Assembly (NCBI RefSeq): GCF_041146795.1
Contig: NC_135177.1
Location: 2,726,560-2,790,559, forward strand
Direction of reading: 5' to 3'
Length of the DNA: 64,000 nucleotides
DNA from: Maylandia zebra
Lineage: Eukaryota; Chordata; Actinopteri; Cichliformes; Cichlidae
In this document: piece by piece, positions 10,498 through 21,614 of the stretch
Layout: every line of letters starts with the position of its first letter
Numbering within the stretch: the stretch's first letter is position 1
The notes under the pieces: model-generated
Database searches by the model: none
Told to the model about the DNA's origin: nothing
Seen by the model: the letters and a program-made list of their open reading frames with translations, nothing else
Made by a program: the position numbers and the translations under genes

Positions 10498-10970
10498 TAG
10501 GGGTGAGGGAAAAATCGATACTGTGTAGTATCGTGATATTTTGTTTGCTAATAATGTATCGATACAGGGACAGTAGAAATCGATATTTTGTTACAAAAAT
10601 TTTTATTTAATGTAAAATTATATTTTGTTTTAATTTACTTTCAAATTCTTTAGTTGCTGAAGGGGCTGCATAGTTTTCATAAATTACATAGTTCAGAATA
10701 GCTGTAATTGTACCAGATGGTTGCATTGAGTTAAGTTGGACTAGACTGTAATACAAACCGTTCAGTTTGTCAACAATAAAACTGACTGAGATGAGAGAAA
10801 GACTGAGTGTGAGACTTTGATATTAGATAAAATGAATATTGATAAAGTTTACCTTTATGTACAGAATCTGAATATCGCAAAATATTTTAAAAAATTGCAA
10901 TAATATCGTATCATGCATTAAGTATTGTGATAATATCGTATCGTGGGATGTATGGTGATTCCCACCTCTA
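10498..10970. mobile_element. hAT-type MITE (TAGGGGTGAG ends)
   Basis: This 473-bp element starts TAGGGGTGAGGGAAAAATCG and ends CGATTCCCACCTCTA-like sequence (GGTGATTCCCACCTCTA). It is flanked by a perfect 8-bp duplication GACAAGAC (10490-10497, 10971-10978). The ends are rich in ATCGATAC/GTATCGAT. There is no coding content. Confidence 0.82.
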
Positions 10971-10978
10971 GACAAGAC

Positions 10979-12036
10979 CATCTCTGTCTGATCAAGCCAT
11001 CCTAATCATGATAACTACCCTAATTGTCACACGTCCGTTTTCTCGTGTAGGTCACATTGACAATTTATAATTCATGATGACGTTATTATAAACATCAGGG
11101 TGACAGGCTGTAAACATGAAATCGTGCAGCTGCTCAGAGCGTTGTCAGGCTGCAGGACGGTCGCTCTCCGTTTTTCCTCTCACATGGCCTACTTCTGACA
11201 GGAAGTAACCATGGTTACAGGAGGATGCTCTCAAACCCTCGTGATCTAAAAGAGCTCCGGTTATTGATGCAAAATCCAACTGTACCCCAGTACTAAAACC
11301 TCATAAAAGAAGTATACTGTCTCAGATGCGCGTAATTTCTAGGGGGTTAGGGGGGTTATGACCCCCCCAATAATCAGACCCACAGTTATCCAGTCAATTC
11401 AGTAGGAATAAACAGCAACAGACTGAGCCACGTTAATTAGCTTTTCTGCAGTCTGGTTGAATAATTGGTCGAGTCAGAATATAAAATAAGTTAATACATA
11501 GCATGGCTTAAATAATCACATCAAAAACTATAGATCTGGATGGAGTTTGATTGACACGTGCTGATTACATTCTTCATATAACCAGGACAGATGAGAGCAC
11601 AGGGAGCAGCAGATTGGTTAGACACGGAGAGGCGAGCATCAAACGGACCTGCAAGCAGCCACACAGGAGCCATTATGGCTGAATAAAAACAGGAGCTATG
11701 GGGGTACTGACCAAAGTGCTTAAAGCACACACATGTTGATACAGCACTTTATTACTGTGGGGTCCATTTGCTGTTAAAAATGCTTATATTGATGAACTGC
11801 AGCAGCTGTGTTACTTTCAGTAGTTCATATTTTTATAATATCACAATTTTAACTTCCTTTGTAAAACCAGTTAATTTGCAGGGTTAGACCATGTATGTGA
11901 CTGGTCAAATCTGCCATCCTCATGACTGGTTTGGAAAACGTGGCTCAAGCTATCGAGCTGATAAACTCTTGGACCACATATCCTGATTGTCAGTGTCAGC
12001 AAAGTGAAGCCAGATAGAGGAAAGCTATCCTGGCTA
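10979..12036. other. no gene seen
   Basis: I see only short frames without splice or family support in this kilobase, which separates the hAT MITE from the Tc1 element. Confidence 0.5.
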
Positions 12037-13630
12037 CAGTGGGGCAAAAAAGTATTTAGTCAGCCACCGATTGTGCAAGTTCCCCCACCTAAAATGATGA
12101 CAGAGGTCAGTAATTTGCACCAGAGGTACACTTCAACTGTGAGAGACAGAATGTGAAAAAAAAAATCCACATGGTAGGATTTGTAAAGAATTTATTCGTA
12201 AATCAGGGTGGAAAATAAGTATTTGGTCAATAACAAAAATACAACTCAATACTTTGTAACATAACCTTTGTTGGCAATAACAGAGGTCAAACGTTTACTA
12301 TAGGTCTTTACCAGGTTTGCACACACAGTAGCTGGTATTTTGGCCCATTCCTCCATGCAGATCTTCTCGAGAGCAGTGATGTTTTGGGGCTGTCGCCGAG
12401 CAACACGGACTTTCAACTCCCGCCACAGATTTTCTATGGGGTTGAGGTCTGGAGACTGGCTAGGCCACTCCAGGACTTTCAAATGCTTCTTACGGAGCCA
12501 CTCCTTTGTTGCCCGGGCGGTGTGTTTTGGATCATTGTCATGTTGGAAGACCCAGCCTCGTTTCATCTTCAAAGTTCTCACTGATGGAAGGAGGTTTTGG
12601 CTCAAAATCTCACGATACATGGCCCCATTCATTCTGTCCTTAACACGGATCAGTCGTCCTGTCCCCTTGGCAGAAAAACAGCCCCATAGCATGATGTTTC
12701 CACCCCCATGCTTCACAGTAGGTATGGTGTTCTTGGGATGCAACTCAGTATTCTTCTTCCTCCAAACACGACGAGTTGAGTTTATACCAAAAAGTTCTAC
12801 TTTGGTTTCATCTGACCACATGACATTCTCCCAATCCTCTGCTGTATCATCCATGTGCTCTCTGGCAAACTTCAGACGGGCCTGGACATGCACTGGCTTC
12901 AGCAGCGGAACACGTCTGGCACTGCGGGATTTGATTCCCTGCCGTTGTAGTGTGTTACTGATGGTGACCTTTGTTACTTTGGTCCCAGCTCTCTGCAGGT
13001 CATTCACCAGGTCCCCCCGTGTGGTTCTGGGATCTTTGCTCACCGTTCTCATGATCATTTTGACCCCACGGGATGAGATCTTGCGTGGAGCCCCAGATCG
13101 AGGGAGATTATCAGTGGTCTTGTATGTCTTCCATTTTCTGATGATTGCTCCCACAGTTGATTTTTTCACACCAAGCTGCTTGCCTATTGTAGATTCACTC
13201 TTCCCAGTCTGGTGCAGGTCTACAATACTTTTCCTGGTGTCCTTCGAAAGCTTTGGTCTTGGCCATGGCGGAGTTTGGAGTCTGACTGTTTGAGGCTGTG
13301 GACAGGTGTCTTTTATACAGATGATGAGTTCAAACAGGTGCCATTCATACAGGTAACGAGTGGGGGACAGAAAAGCTTCTTACAGAAGACGTTACAGGTC
13401 TGTGAGAGCCAGAGATTTTCCTTGTTTGAGGTGACCAAATACTTATTTTCCACCCTGATTTACGAATAAATTCTTTACAAATCCTACCATGTGGATTCAT
13501 GGATTTTTTTTCACATTCTGTCTCTCACAGTTGAAGTGTACCTCTGGTGCAAATTACTGACCTCTGTCATCATTTTAGGTGGGGGAACTTGCACAATCGG
13601 TGGCTGACTAAATACTTTTTTGCCCCACTG
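12037..13630 (-). mobile_element. Tc1/mariner element, nearly full length
   Basis: The ends are CAGTGGGGCAAAAAAGTATT and its reverse complement, each next to TA (12035-12036, 13631-13632), the Tc1/mariner target. The inverted repeats are about 200 bp long, with the inner block around GGTAGGATTTGTAAAGAAT repeated at both ends, as in IR/DR-type Tc1 elements. It carries one transposase gene on the minus strand. Confidence 0.93.
12246..13266 (-). pseudogene. Tc1 transposase, frameshifted near its start
   Basis: The natural start is the ATG at 13266 (MAKTK). A loss of two bases a few codons in shifts the frame, and the family sequence resumes around 13250. From GTG 13169 the frame is open for 307 residues. 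It holds the second helix-turn-helix region, the GGG box ([12 protein letters not shown]) and all three catalytic positions: D in WSDETK, D in QHDNDPKH, E in NPIENLW, with DD34E spacing. The product as it stands lacks the first DNA-binding helices, so the copy is probably immobile but could be moved in trans. Confidence 0.88.
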
Positions 13631-14367
13631 TATGTTCAGCCTGCTTTGTAGTGCAGGGACCAGAGGAACCAGGCCAGCATGCTGTTGTTGTTCACTGACT
13701 TGCAGCTTGAGACCTGACTCAAGTCAAGTTTGACAATGATTTCAAATGTAAATAATCCTAGCAGCAGATGTCTGTCTCCTTCTGGGCTATCTGCAGTATG
13801 TTTCTATATCTAGTCCTGTTCTGTGCACACACCTTCTCTCGGCCAACATATTTACAAGCTCTAATGAACGGGTGAAACTGGAAATATGGTAGGCTATGAG
13901 AGAGCATACGAAAGACCTATGTGGTAAGAGGTTGTAGGGACAGTAGGACTCAGAGCACAAACAAAGCTCCATTCAGCTGACTTTCATTATTTTGCCAGCG
14001 TTTTATGTGGGTTATAGCATTTTGTTCAATTCAAAGGCTTTCAGAGACAGCATATTGATACTGCCAAGTCAGTACATTAATTTAAACTCAATAGCTTACA
14101 GTGGGAATTATGAAATATGAATCAAATAATATCTCCCAACCCCACTACTGTAACCTCTCACTATACTTCTGTCCTCGCTTAACACAAGAGCCTAGCTGTA
14201 CTGTAAATGCATTCAGACAGATTTACAACAACCATTACCCTAGGCTCAAGTTTGTTTCTTATAATGGAGGTAGCTAACCTAAGGCAGTTAAATCATCATG
14301 TGATTATGCTGTGATTAATTCTCTCATTAGCAGCAATAACGCCGGGCACTCCTCTAAAATCCCCGTG
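13631..14367. other. no gene seen
   Basis: This is AT-rich unique-looking sequence between the Tc1 and hAT insertions. I see no coding frame, repeat boundary or RNA gene. Confidence 0.5.
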
Positions 14368-14375
14368 GAAAGGAC

Positions 14376-15736
14376 TAGAGATGGCACGATACCACTTCTT
14401 TTATGTCCGATACAGATATCATAAATTTGCATATCTGCCGATATGCAAATATGGTGCATTTTATAATCAATAAAACTGTTTTTTATAAATATCTTGCTGC
14501 ATTTTGTATAAGTTCATAGACAAGTTTAAAAAAACAACCAAACACTAAAGCTATTCTGTTATACCTGTATGCAAAAAAAACCCACTGATCAGCAAAGCTG
14601 ATCAATCTAATAAACTTAACCCTGCACCATCTTCCCTATTCTGGTATTTTAAAGAGTACTTAGCAGAAAAATTAAACAACCTAAATAATAGGGTTGCAAA
14701 CTCCTAGCAAAAAAATAATAGGGACCCCCCCCCCCTCCCACCCTCCACCTTGTGATGCTTAATCGACGTAATCAACTTTAATTTAATGCACATGTAAAAA
14801 AAATAAATAAATAAAATAAAAATGCACAGAAATCAATAACTTTTCTACAATAATGAAATAGTTTCAACATCTTTCTTCAACAGAACTGCAGACTGCACAG
14901 ATGGTGCCTTCCCAAAGGAAAAAGTACTATAGCTTACTAGGGTATATTAGACTTAACAGTTACTATATACAGTAATGGACTTCTATACATTTTACATCAG
15001 ATTAAAACTTTGGTTTAAGATTCATTCAATTTATTAAAAGCTCGACATTTGAAATGAGAATAAGAAAGAAAAGTATGTCTTTGTGCCCCCTTTTCCCTGT
15101 TCATGCCCTATCGGCCCCCCTGGCTAAACTTTGCTAGATCCGCCCCTGCACAGTTACAGCCGTCAGCTGTAGAAATAGATCCTGGTGTAGAAAGTATTAA
15201 ATACATTCTAACAACAGCTGATCAAGCTTAAACGTGCTGCTGTTGTTCAGCCGCTGGTTTCTTTCTGGTGCTAAGTGAGACAAAAACAAACAAGAGAGAC
15301 GATCAGCTGATCATTGATCAGTTTCATGATTGAAGTAGCAGCAGGAGAGAGAGGGAGAGAGGCAGTCGCTCCATATATGGTTGTTAAGCTTAATGCAGGA
15401 ATGCTTTACTAACATTCAGAGATGGACTTACACACTTGCTTTACTTCTGTCTGGGATCACTTCCTGATGAAATGCTGGTTTGGTAGCGAGGCTACAAATA
15501 CTCAACCAGAGCTCTGACAGGTCTCGCGCCACAGCCGCTCTATCACGTGACGTGTACTGCTCCGACTGCTAAGGTTATGAGCTGAGTTATGTCGCAAGTT
15601 TTGTGAGGTGCTTTCGTGATATTTAATTTAATCGGATTACATATATTTTTTTTTATTTCTCTCCGATATCCGATCCAGTAATTTAGGTCACTATCGGACA
15701 GATACCGAGACGTAATATCGGATCAGTCCATCCCTA
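14376..15736. mobile_element. hAT-type non-autonomous element (TAGAGATGG ends)
   Basis: The ends are TAGAGATGGCACGATACC and the reverse complement of TAGGGATGGACTGATCC, with a perfect 8-bp duplication GAAAGGAC (14368-14375, 15737-15744). Subterminal sequence is rich in CGATATCGG-type motifs. The inside, roughly 15036-15365, is related to 43098-43640 within another hAT element, so the element is probably a mosaic with an older nested insertion. It has no transposase. Confidence 0.82.
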
Positions 15737-16399
15737 GAAAGGACCACGCTTCGTGTCTCACACACTGATTTTGCACCTCATGTAATCCTATCATCTACAC
15801 TCACTCAGCACCTGTAACAAACCACACATGTAGCGTGCAGTACAACGTGCTGCAAATAGCCGAGTACAGGTGTTGTGCCAAAAAGTGATTGTCTGCCAAA
15901 AACTGATTTCCAGTGTTTCTGTGTATTTTTTATGTGTAATATCTTTACGTATGTTCGTAAATAGACTTCGGTGAACAGGGTTTACAAAGGGGTTATATAG
16001 AGAATTAAAACAATATCTGTTTTTCAAGTATCTTTACAACTCTCTGCTATTGTACTTACATTATAACCAATCCGGTCCTTTATCCCCACTTAAAATATTT
16101 TTACAGAAATATTGTAATATTTGCAGCCATTTCTGCTGTCCTCTTGGCCAACTTACTCTTACAAAAGACATTTTTAATGTTAATGAGATTTTTTTAACTG
16201 CATAAATAAAGGTTATATAAAAGTCACTGCCAAAAACTGATTGCGGCTTCTACCTTGTTACACGAATGTTGTTTGTGGCTCAAGATGACTTTATGTCATC
16301 CATGAGGGATGCATTTGACATATGTTTCACATATTATAGCCCAACAAGTTACTTATAGCAGTTTAAATACGAGCAATCAGTTTTTGGCAAATACCGGAA

Positions 16400-16970
16400 A
16401 TCAGTTTTTGGCACACCGGCCTGCAGCCCTCTGGCTTCTCCCACACCCTGACACGGACACTCCCGTACCGCTACAGCGGGAACTAACATGCGCGGGTGGA
16501 TGGATTTATTTCTGAGGCGCTTCCAGCCCTGACGACTGAGCAGTCTGCGGATCATTAAACAAACGCAGATGAACGAACAACATACAACGTGTCTTCCACT
16601 GAGCATGTTCCCTTTAACAAAGCAGGCATTAATAAAAGAAAACACGCACCCCATCCAGGATCCCCGGCCTGCAGCATGGACACATCTAGGATCTGAGAGA
16701 ACGGCTCACAGCTTCACCGACTAACAGCAGCTCATGTCAGCTGTCCCCCCGCTCCCCTGGGCTGTTATTCCCGTAGAGCTGGAGCTTGGAGTCGGCCCCT
16801 GCACGGCTCCTCAGCGCAGTGAGGAAGCACCGACTGCGGTCATGTGAGCCGCAGTTGCCAGACAGGCTAGAGCCGCTGAACCGAGAGCCGCGTCAGCAGA
16901 CGCTCAGAACGCAGAGTCGTCACGTGGTTCAGCGTGAGTTTCCGTCCCTTTTCACGTGGGTCATATGTTT
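16400..16970 (-). promoter_or_regulatory. CpG-rich stretch, candidate jarid2 promoter / non-coding exon
   Basis: CpG dinucleotides and GC-rich words (CGCGGGTGG, CCGCGTCAGCAGACGC, CACGTG) are concentrated here, against AT-rich surroundings. It lies 8.6 kb upstream of the jarid2 start codon. The start-codon exon has an upstream acceptor, so a non-coding first exon is expected. No initiation site can be proved from sequence. Confidence 0.3.
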
Positions 16971-17609
16971 TGATTTTAACAGGTTCCCCGCAGCACTTAT
17001 CCTGTCTCCCACGTCCCACGTGTTTTCAATAAAACATCAGTAGCAGTGAGCAAGCTTCTTTATTTTAACGTGGCTCACATCCACGCACGTAAACATAACC
17101 TGTCGCTGCTTCTACGACACAGTCTATATCACAATTTGGTTAGACAGCCCCCTAGTGGTGAAGCTGGACTACCCACATGACTCCTATCAACACACTACTG
17201 TTACATGTTTCATTTTATTTTGTATTAACATTAAACCCATTTTAACTGACTGTATGCCTACGCTCTGTCCTATTGAAATAGGCACCTACCACCCCACATG
17301 GAAAAGATATAAATCTAAAGTTTTGTGGCTTGTGTGAAACCTGCATGAAAAGCATACAAGAGTGAAAACAGACATAAGATCCATTGAAAAATTATATAAA
17401 TGAAACTTGTATGTTTTGGAAACTTACTAAAACAATATATGAAAGTAATGAGAAAGTGGCCACTTTCATGAGGAAATCTTATGCAAGTCTTTTATAAGTT
17501 TTTACTATTTCTTTTCCATATGGGACGGGTCACACTGTGGTTATTAAGATAAATGTGATAAGCATTTTGGCCTGTGTGCTGAGATGCTGCATATATTTTG
17601 TCACACTAT

Positions 17610-17745
17610 GGTGGGCAGTGCTCTCTATTATACTGCGGTGTGTTGGTGGTGCGGCGTGACAGACAAAAACACCAAGCAGCTGGACGAGCTGGTGAAAAAA
17701 GCCAGCTCAGTGCTTGGCAGGAGGCTCGCTGGTCTTACATAGGAC
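17610..17745 (+). mobile_element. non-LTR retroelement C-terminal fragment
   Basis: Plus-strand words DKNTKQLDELVKKASSVLG resemble the C-terminal region found after reverse transcriptase in fish LINEs. The frame breaks soon after. The element class is uncertain. Confidence 0.35.
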
Positions 17746-18061
17746 TGTGGTGGAGACCCCCGAAGCCCCAAATAAAGTCTCTCTATCTTACACATTTAGC
17801 TAAAAAAAATGTTTTTTTCTGTTCATCCTGTATTTATTGCATTTTTATTCCCAATTTCAACTTTTTTTTGTTTATTATTGTGTTTGCAGTCACATGGTTT
17901 TATTATATTTTCTTCAAGGAGATAAGCAGAAACATTTTTAAGTAAGTAAAATTATATTTATTTAGCAGCTTTCAAGACAGAGATCACAAGTGCTTCACAA
18001 AAAATACCAGAGCATTTAAAAGAAAGCAAACAGAAGAAAGTTAACCAAATGCAACTCCAAA

Positions 18062-18700
18062 AAGATGATTTTTGTTTTTTTGTTGCAGCAGCAGCCCGCC
18101 TTTTAACAGGTACCAGGAAATTTTGCCATATCACCCCTGTCCTAGCTAGCCTGCATTGGCTGCCCATAAAGTACCGTATTCAATTTAAAATATTACTTCT
18201 TACTTTCAAAACTATTAATAAATTAGCGCCAAGTTATCTTAGTGAACTTCTCAAACCACACACTCCTGCTAGAACACTCAGATCTGCCACTCAACTACTT
18301 CTGACCCAACCCAGATCTCGACTGAAGTCCCGGGGTGACCGTGCGTTTGCTCTGGCTGCCCCGGTACTGTGGAACACCCTTCCTCTCGACCTCCGCGCAT
18401 CTGATTCCATTGCACTGTTCAAATCACGATTAAAAACCCACTTATTCAATCTTGCCTTTCCCTCTAGTTAATATTTCTTTTATGATATTATATCACGCAC
18501 TTTTATGCTCATTTAAATTCTTGTTTGCTCTGTACCTGTTGCTTTCCTATGTATTAGTGACAGTTATCTGCTTGCATATTTAGTACTTGCTTTGGTCCTA
18601 TTTCTATTATCCTCCTCATATACTCTATTTTACTTGTTAAGCACCTTGGCATACCCTTGGTTTTTAAGTGTGCTTTATAAATAAAGTTTATTATTGGTTT
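18062..18700 (+). mobile_element. L2-type LINE, 3' end
   Basis: An open stretch to 18471 reads ARLLTGTRKFCHITPVLASL, then HWLPIKYRIQFK and [20 protein letters not shown]. This is the C-terminal end of L2/CR1-group reverse transcriptase proteins. After the stop there is a 3' UTR ending in GCTTTATAAATAAAGTTTATT. The 5' part is missing, as usual for truncated LINE insertions. Confidence 0.78.
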
Positions 18701-18710
18701 TTTTTGTTTT

Positions 18711-19087
18711 GCAGCACGGTGGCACGGTGGTTAGCACTGTTGCCGCACAGCAAGAAGGTCCTGAGTTCAATTCCAACATCAGGCCGGGGTCTTTCTGTGT
18801 GGAGTTTGCATGTTCTCCCCGTGTTTGCGTGGGTTCTCTCCGGGTACTCCGGCTTCCTCCCACCGTCCAAAGACATGCAGCTTGTGGGGATAGGTTAATT
18901 GGATAATCCAAATTGCCACTAGGTGTGAATGTGACTGTGAGTGTGAATGGTTGTTTGTCCCTGTGTGTTGGCCCTGCGACAGACTGGCGACCTGTCCAGG
19001 GTGTACCCCGCCTCTCGCACTATGACAGCTGGGATAGGCTCCAGCGCCCCCTGCGACCCTGAAAAGGATAAGCGGAAGGATGGATGA
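18711..19087 (+). repeat. tRNA-derived SINE, copy 2
   Basis: It has a head GCAGCACGGTGGCACGGTGG with A/B-box-like promoter sequence and a tail GGATAAGCGGAAGGATGGATGA. A 10-bp duplication TTTTTGTTTT flanks it (18701-18710, 19088-19097). It inserted directly behind the 3' tail of the L2 fragment. Confidence 0.85.
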
Positions 19088-19130
19088 TTTTTGTTTTAGT
19101 TAAGACCATCCAGCAAAGAATATACAGAGG

Positions 19131-19432
19131 CTAAGACAAATCAAAAAGAATCGGGTGTTGAACAGAGATAAAAATGTCCTCAGAATAAATAGAAACAATA
19201 TTTAAACCCAAAGTAAAAACAAGGTCCTGTGTGTGTCCTTTGTGTTGTGTGGGGCTGGACACATGCTGGCTAAAATGAAAAGAATCCATAATGCTGATAA
19301 AACCTCTGGCAAAGGGGTTGGTGTCATCATCAACATGTATGATTAAAATATAAGTAATACATTCAATATCAACAACTATAAGCAGTCTGGACAGCTTCAT
19401 AGTGGAGGATAAGAAGTCAATGAACTCCAAAA
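19131..19432 (-). pseudogene. L2-type LINE endonuclease fragment
   Basis: The minus-strand frame reads EFIDFLSS, then DSFHFSQHVSSPTQHKGHTQDLVF. It matches the later part of the apurinic endonuclease domain of L2 ORF2 (the FxxxVxxPTHxxGHxLDLV motif). Expected catalytic residues are altered (for example the SDH motif reads SVQH). It is an isolated fragment. Confidence 0.65.
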
Positions 19433-19489
19433 AAAAGCTACTGGGCCGAGTGGACGATACACCACAGCATAATAAAAAGGATCCTTATT

Positions 19490-21614
19490 CTCCGCGAGAT
19501 CTTCAACGCACACCTCCGGCAGAGCTTCAACAGCATTCCGAGGGAGACTGGGGACATTGAGTCCGAATGGACCATGTTCAGCGTCTCCATTGCCGAAGCT
19601 GCTGCATTGAGCTGCGGCCGCAAGGTGGTTGGTGCCTGCCGTGGTGGTAATCCCCGAACCAAATGGTGGACACCAGAGGTGAAGGGAGCCACCAGGCTGA
19701 AGAAGGAGGCCTATCGGGCTTGGTTAGCCTGTGGGACTCCGGAGGCAGCCGACAGGTATCGACAGGCCAAGCGGAATGCGGCTCGGGCAGTGGCTGAAGC
19801 AAAAACTCGGGTGTGGGAGGAGTTCGGAGAGGCCATGGAAAAAGACTTTCGGACTGCCTCGAAGAGATTCTGGCAAACCGTCAGGCGTCTCAGGAGGGGA
19901 AAGCGGTGCTCTACCTGCACTGTGTATAGTGCTGGCGGAGCGCTGTTGACGTCGACTGAGAAAATTGTCGGGCGGTGGAAGGAATACTTCGAGGACCTCC
20001 TTAATCCCACTGACACGTCTTCCGGGGAGGAAGCAGAGTCTGGGGATGAGGGGTGTGACCCACCGATTTCCGGGGGCGAGGTCACTGAGGCAGTTAAACA
20101 ACTCCTTGGTGGCAGAGCCCCTGGTGTCGATGAGGTCCGCCCCGAGTTCCTGAAGGCTCTGGACGTTGTAGGGCTGTCTTGGTTGACACGTCTCTGCAAT
20201 GTTGCGTGGAGATCAGGGGCAGTACCTGTGGACTGGCAGACCGGGGTGGTGGTCCCCATCTTCAAGAAGGGGGACCGGAGGGTGTGTTCCAACTACAGGG
20301 GGATCACACTCCTCAGCCTCCCCGGGAAAGTCTATGCCAGGGTGCTGGAGAGGAGGGTTCGTCCGCTAGTCGAACCTCGGATACAGGAGGAACAATGCGG
20401 TTTTCGTCCTGGTCGCGGAACACTGGACCAGCTCTTTGTCCTCTCGAGGATACTTGAGGGTGCATGGGAGTTTGCCCAACCAGTCTACATGTGTTTTGTG
20501 GACCTGGAGAAGGCATTCGACCGTGTCCCTCGGGGCGTCCTGTGGGAGGTGTTGCGCGAGTATGGGGTGTCTGGCCCATTGCTACGGGCCATTCAATCCC
20601 TATACAACCGTTGCAAGAGCTTGGTTCGCATTGCCGGCAATAAGTCGGACTCGTTCCCGGTGGGTGATGGGCTCCGCCAAGGCTGCCCTTTGTCTCCGGT
20701 TCTGTTCATAATTTTTATGGACAGGATTTCTAGGCGCAGCCAAGTGGCGGAGGGCTTTCGCTTTGGTGGCCTCAGAATCTCATCTCTGATTTTTGCGGAT
20801 GATGTGGTTCTGTTGGCTTCATCGGGTGAGGGCCTCCAGCTCGCACTGGAGCGGTTCGCAGCCGAGTGTAACGCAGCGGGAATGAGGATCAGCACCTCCA
20901 AATCTGAGGCCATGGTTCTCAGCCGGAAAAGGGTGGAGTGCCCACTCCGGGTCGGGGATGAGTTCCTGCCCCAAGTGGAGGAGTTCAAGTATCTCGGGGT
21001 CTTGTTCGCGAGTGATGGGAGAAGGGAGCTGGAGATCGACAGACGGATTGGGGCTGCGGCTGCAGTAATGCGGACGCTGCACCGGTCAGTCGTGGTGAAG
21101 AGGGAGCTGAGTGTAAAAGCGAAGCTCTCAATTTACCGGTCGATCTACGTCCCTACCCTCACCTATGGCCACGAGCTGTGGGTAGTGACCGAAAGAACGA
21201 GATCGCGGATACAAGCGGCGGAAATGAGCTTCCTCCGAAGGGTGGCTGGCCTCTCCCTTAGAGATAGGGTGAGAAGTTCGGCCATCCGGGAGGGGCTTAG
21301 AGTAGAGCAGCTGCTGCTCCACATCGAAAGGAGCCAGCTGAGGTGGTTCGGGCATCTGGCAAGGATGCCCCCTGGGCGCCTCCTGGGCGAGGTGTTCCAG
21401 GCATGTCCCACCGGGAGGAGGCCCCGGGGCAGACCCAGGACACGCTGGAGAGATTATATCTCTCGGCTGGCCTGGGAACGCCTTGGTATTCCCCCGGACA
21501 AGCTGGAGGAGGTGGCTGGGGAGAGGGAGGTCTGGACCTCTTTGCTTAGGCTGCTACCCCCGCGACCCGACCTCGGATAAGCGGATGAAGATGGATGGAT
21601 GGATGGATGGATGG
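19490..21614 (+). mobile_element. RTE-type non-LTR retrotransposon, 5'-truncated (copy 1)
   Basis: Sequence homologous to the longer copy at 38923 begins at TCCGCGAGATCTT and continues to the 3' end GGATAAGCGGATGAAG plus an (ATGG)n tail at 21591-21614. The endonuclease half is missing, which is typical of incomplete target-primed reverse transcription. Confidence 0.85.
19574..21580 (+). CDS. RTE-type reverse transcriptase, 668 codons open
   Basis: The frame encodes the linker and full reverse transcriptase: [87 protein letters not shown] and the catalytic FADD in LIFADDVVLLAS (around 20790). The C-terminal region (YGHELWVVTERTR, GRRPRGRPRTRWRDYI) follows. There is no stop or frameshift. The ATG at 19574 is only the first in-frame Met; homologous reading continues upstream to 19493. 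The copy lacks an endonuclease, so it cannot be autonomous. Confidence 0.88.
   Translation: MFSVSIAEAAALSCGRKVVGACRGGNPRTKWWTPEVKGATRLKKEAYRAWLACGTPEAADRYRQAKRNAARAVAEAKTRVWEEFGEAMEKDFRTASKRFWQTVRRLRRGKRCSTCTVYSAGGALLTSTEKIVGRWKEYFEDLLNPTDTSSGEEAESGDEGCDPPISGGEVTEAVKQLLGGRAPGVDEVRPEFLKALDVVGLSWLTRLCNVAWRSGAVPVDWQTGVVVPIFKKGDRRVCSNYRGITLLSLPGKVYARVLERRVRPLVEPRIQEEQCGFRPGRGTLDQLFVLSRILEGAWEFAQPVYMCFVDLEKAFDRVPRGVLWEVLREYGVSGPLLRAIQSLYNRCKSLVRIAGNKSDSFPVGDGLRQGCPLSPVLFIIFMDRISRRSQVAEGFRFGGLRISSLIFADDVVLLASSGEGLQLALERFAAECNAAGMRISTSKSEAMVLSRKRVECPLRVGDEFLPQVEEFKYLGVLFASDGRRELEIDRRIGAAAAVMRTLHRSVVVKRELSVKAKLSIYRSIYVPTLTYGHELWVVTERTRSRIQAAEMSFLRRVAGLSLRDRVRSSAIREGLRVEQLLLHIERSQLRWFGHLARMPPGRLLGEVFQACPTGRRPRGRPRTRWRDYISRLAWERLGIPPDKLEEVAGEREVWTSLLRLLPPRPDLG

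Noticed and set aside
12340..13293. 317-codon plus-strand frame
   Set aside because: It is antisense to the Tc1 transposase, which has clear catalytic motifs on the minus strand.
19711..20292. Minus-strand frames of 125-193 codons here and at 40389-40970
   Set aside because: They are antisense shadows of the RTE reverse transcriptase; the sense frame carries all motifs.
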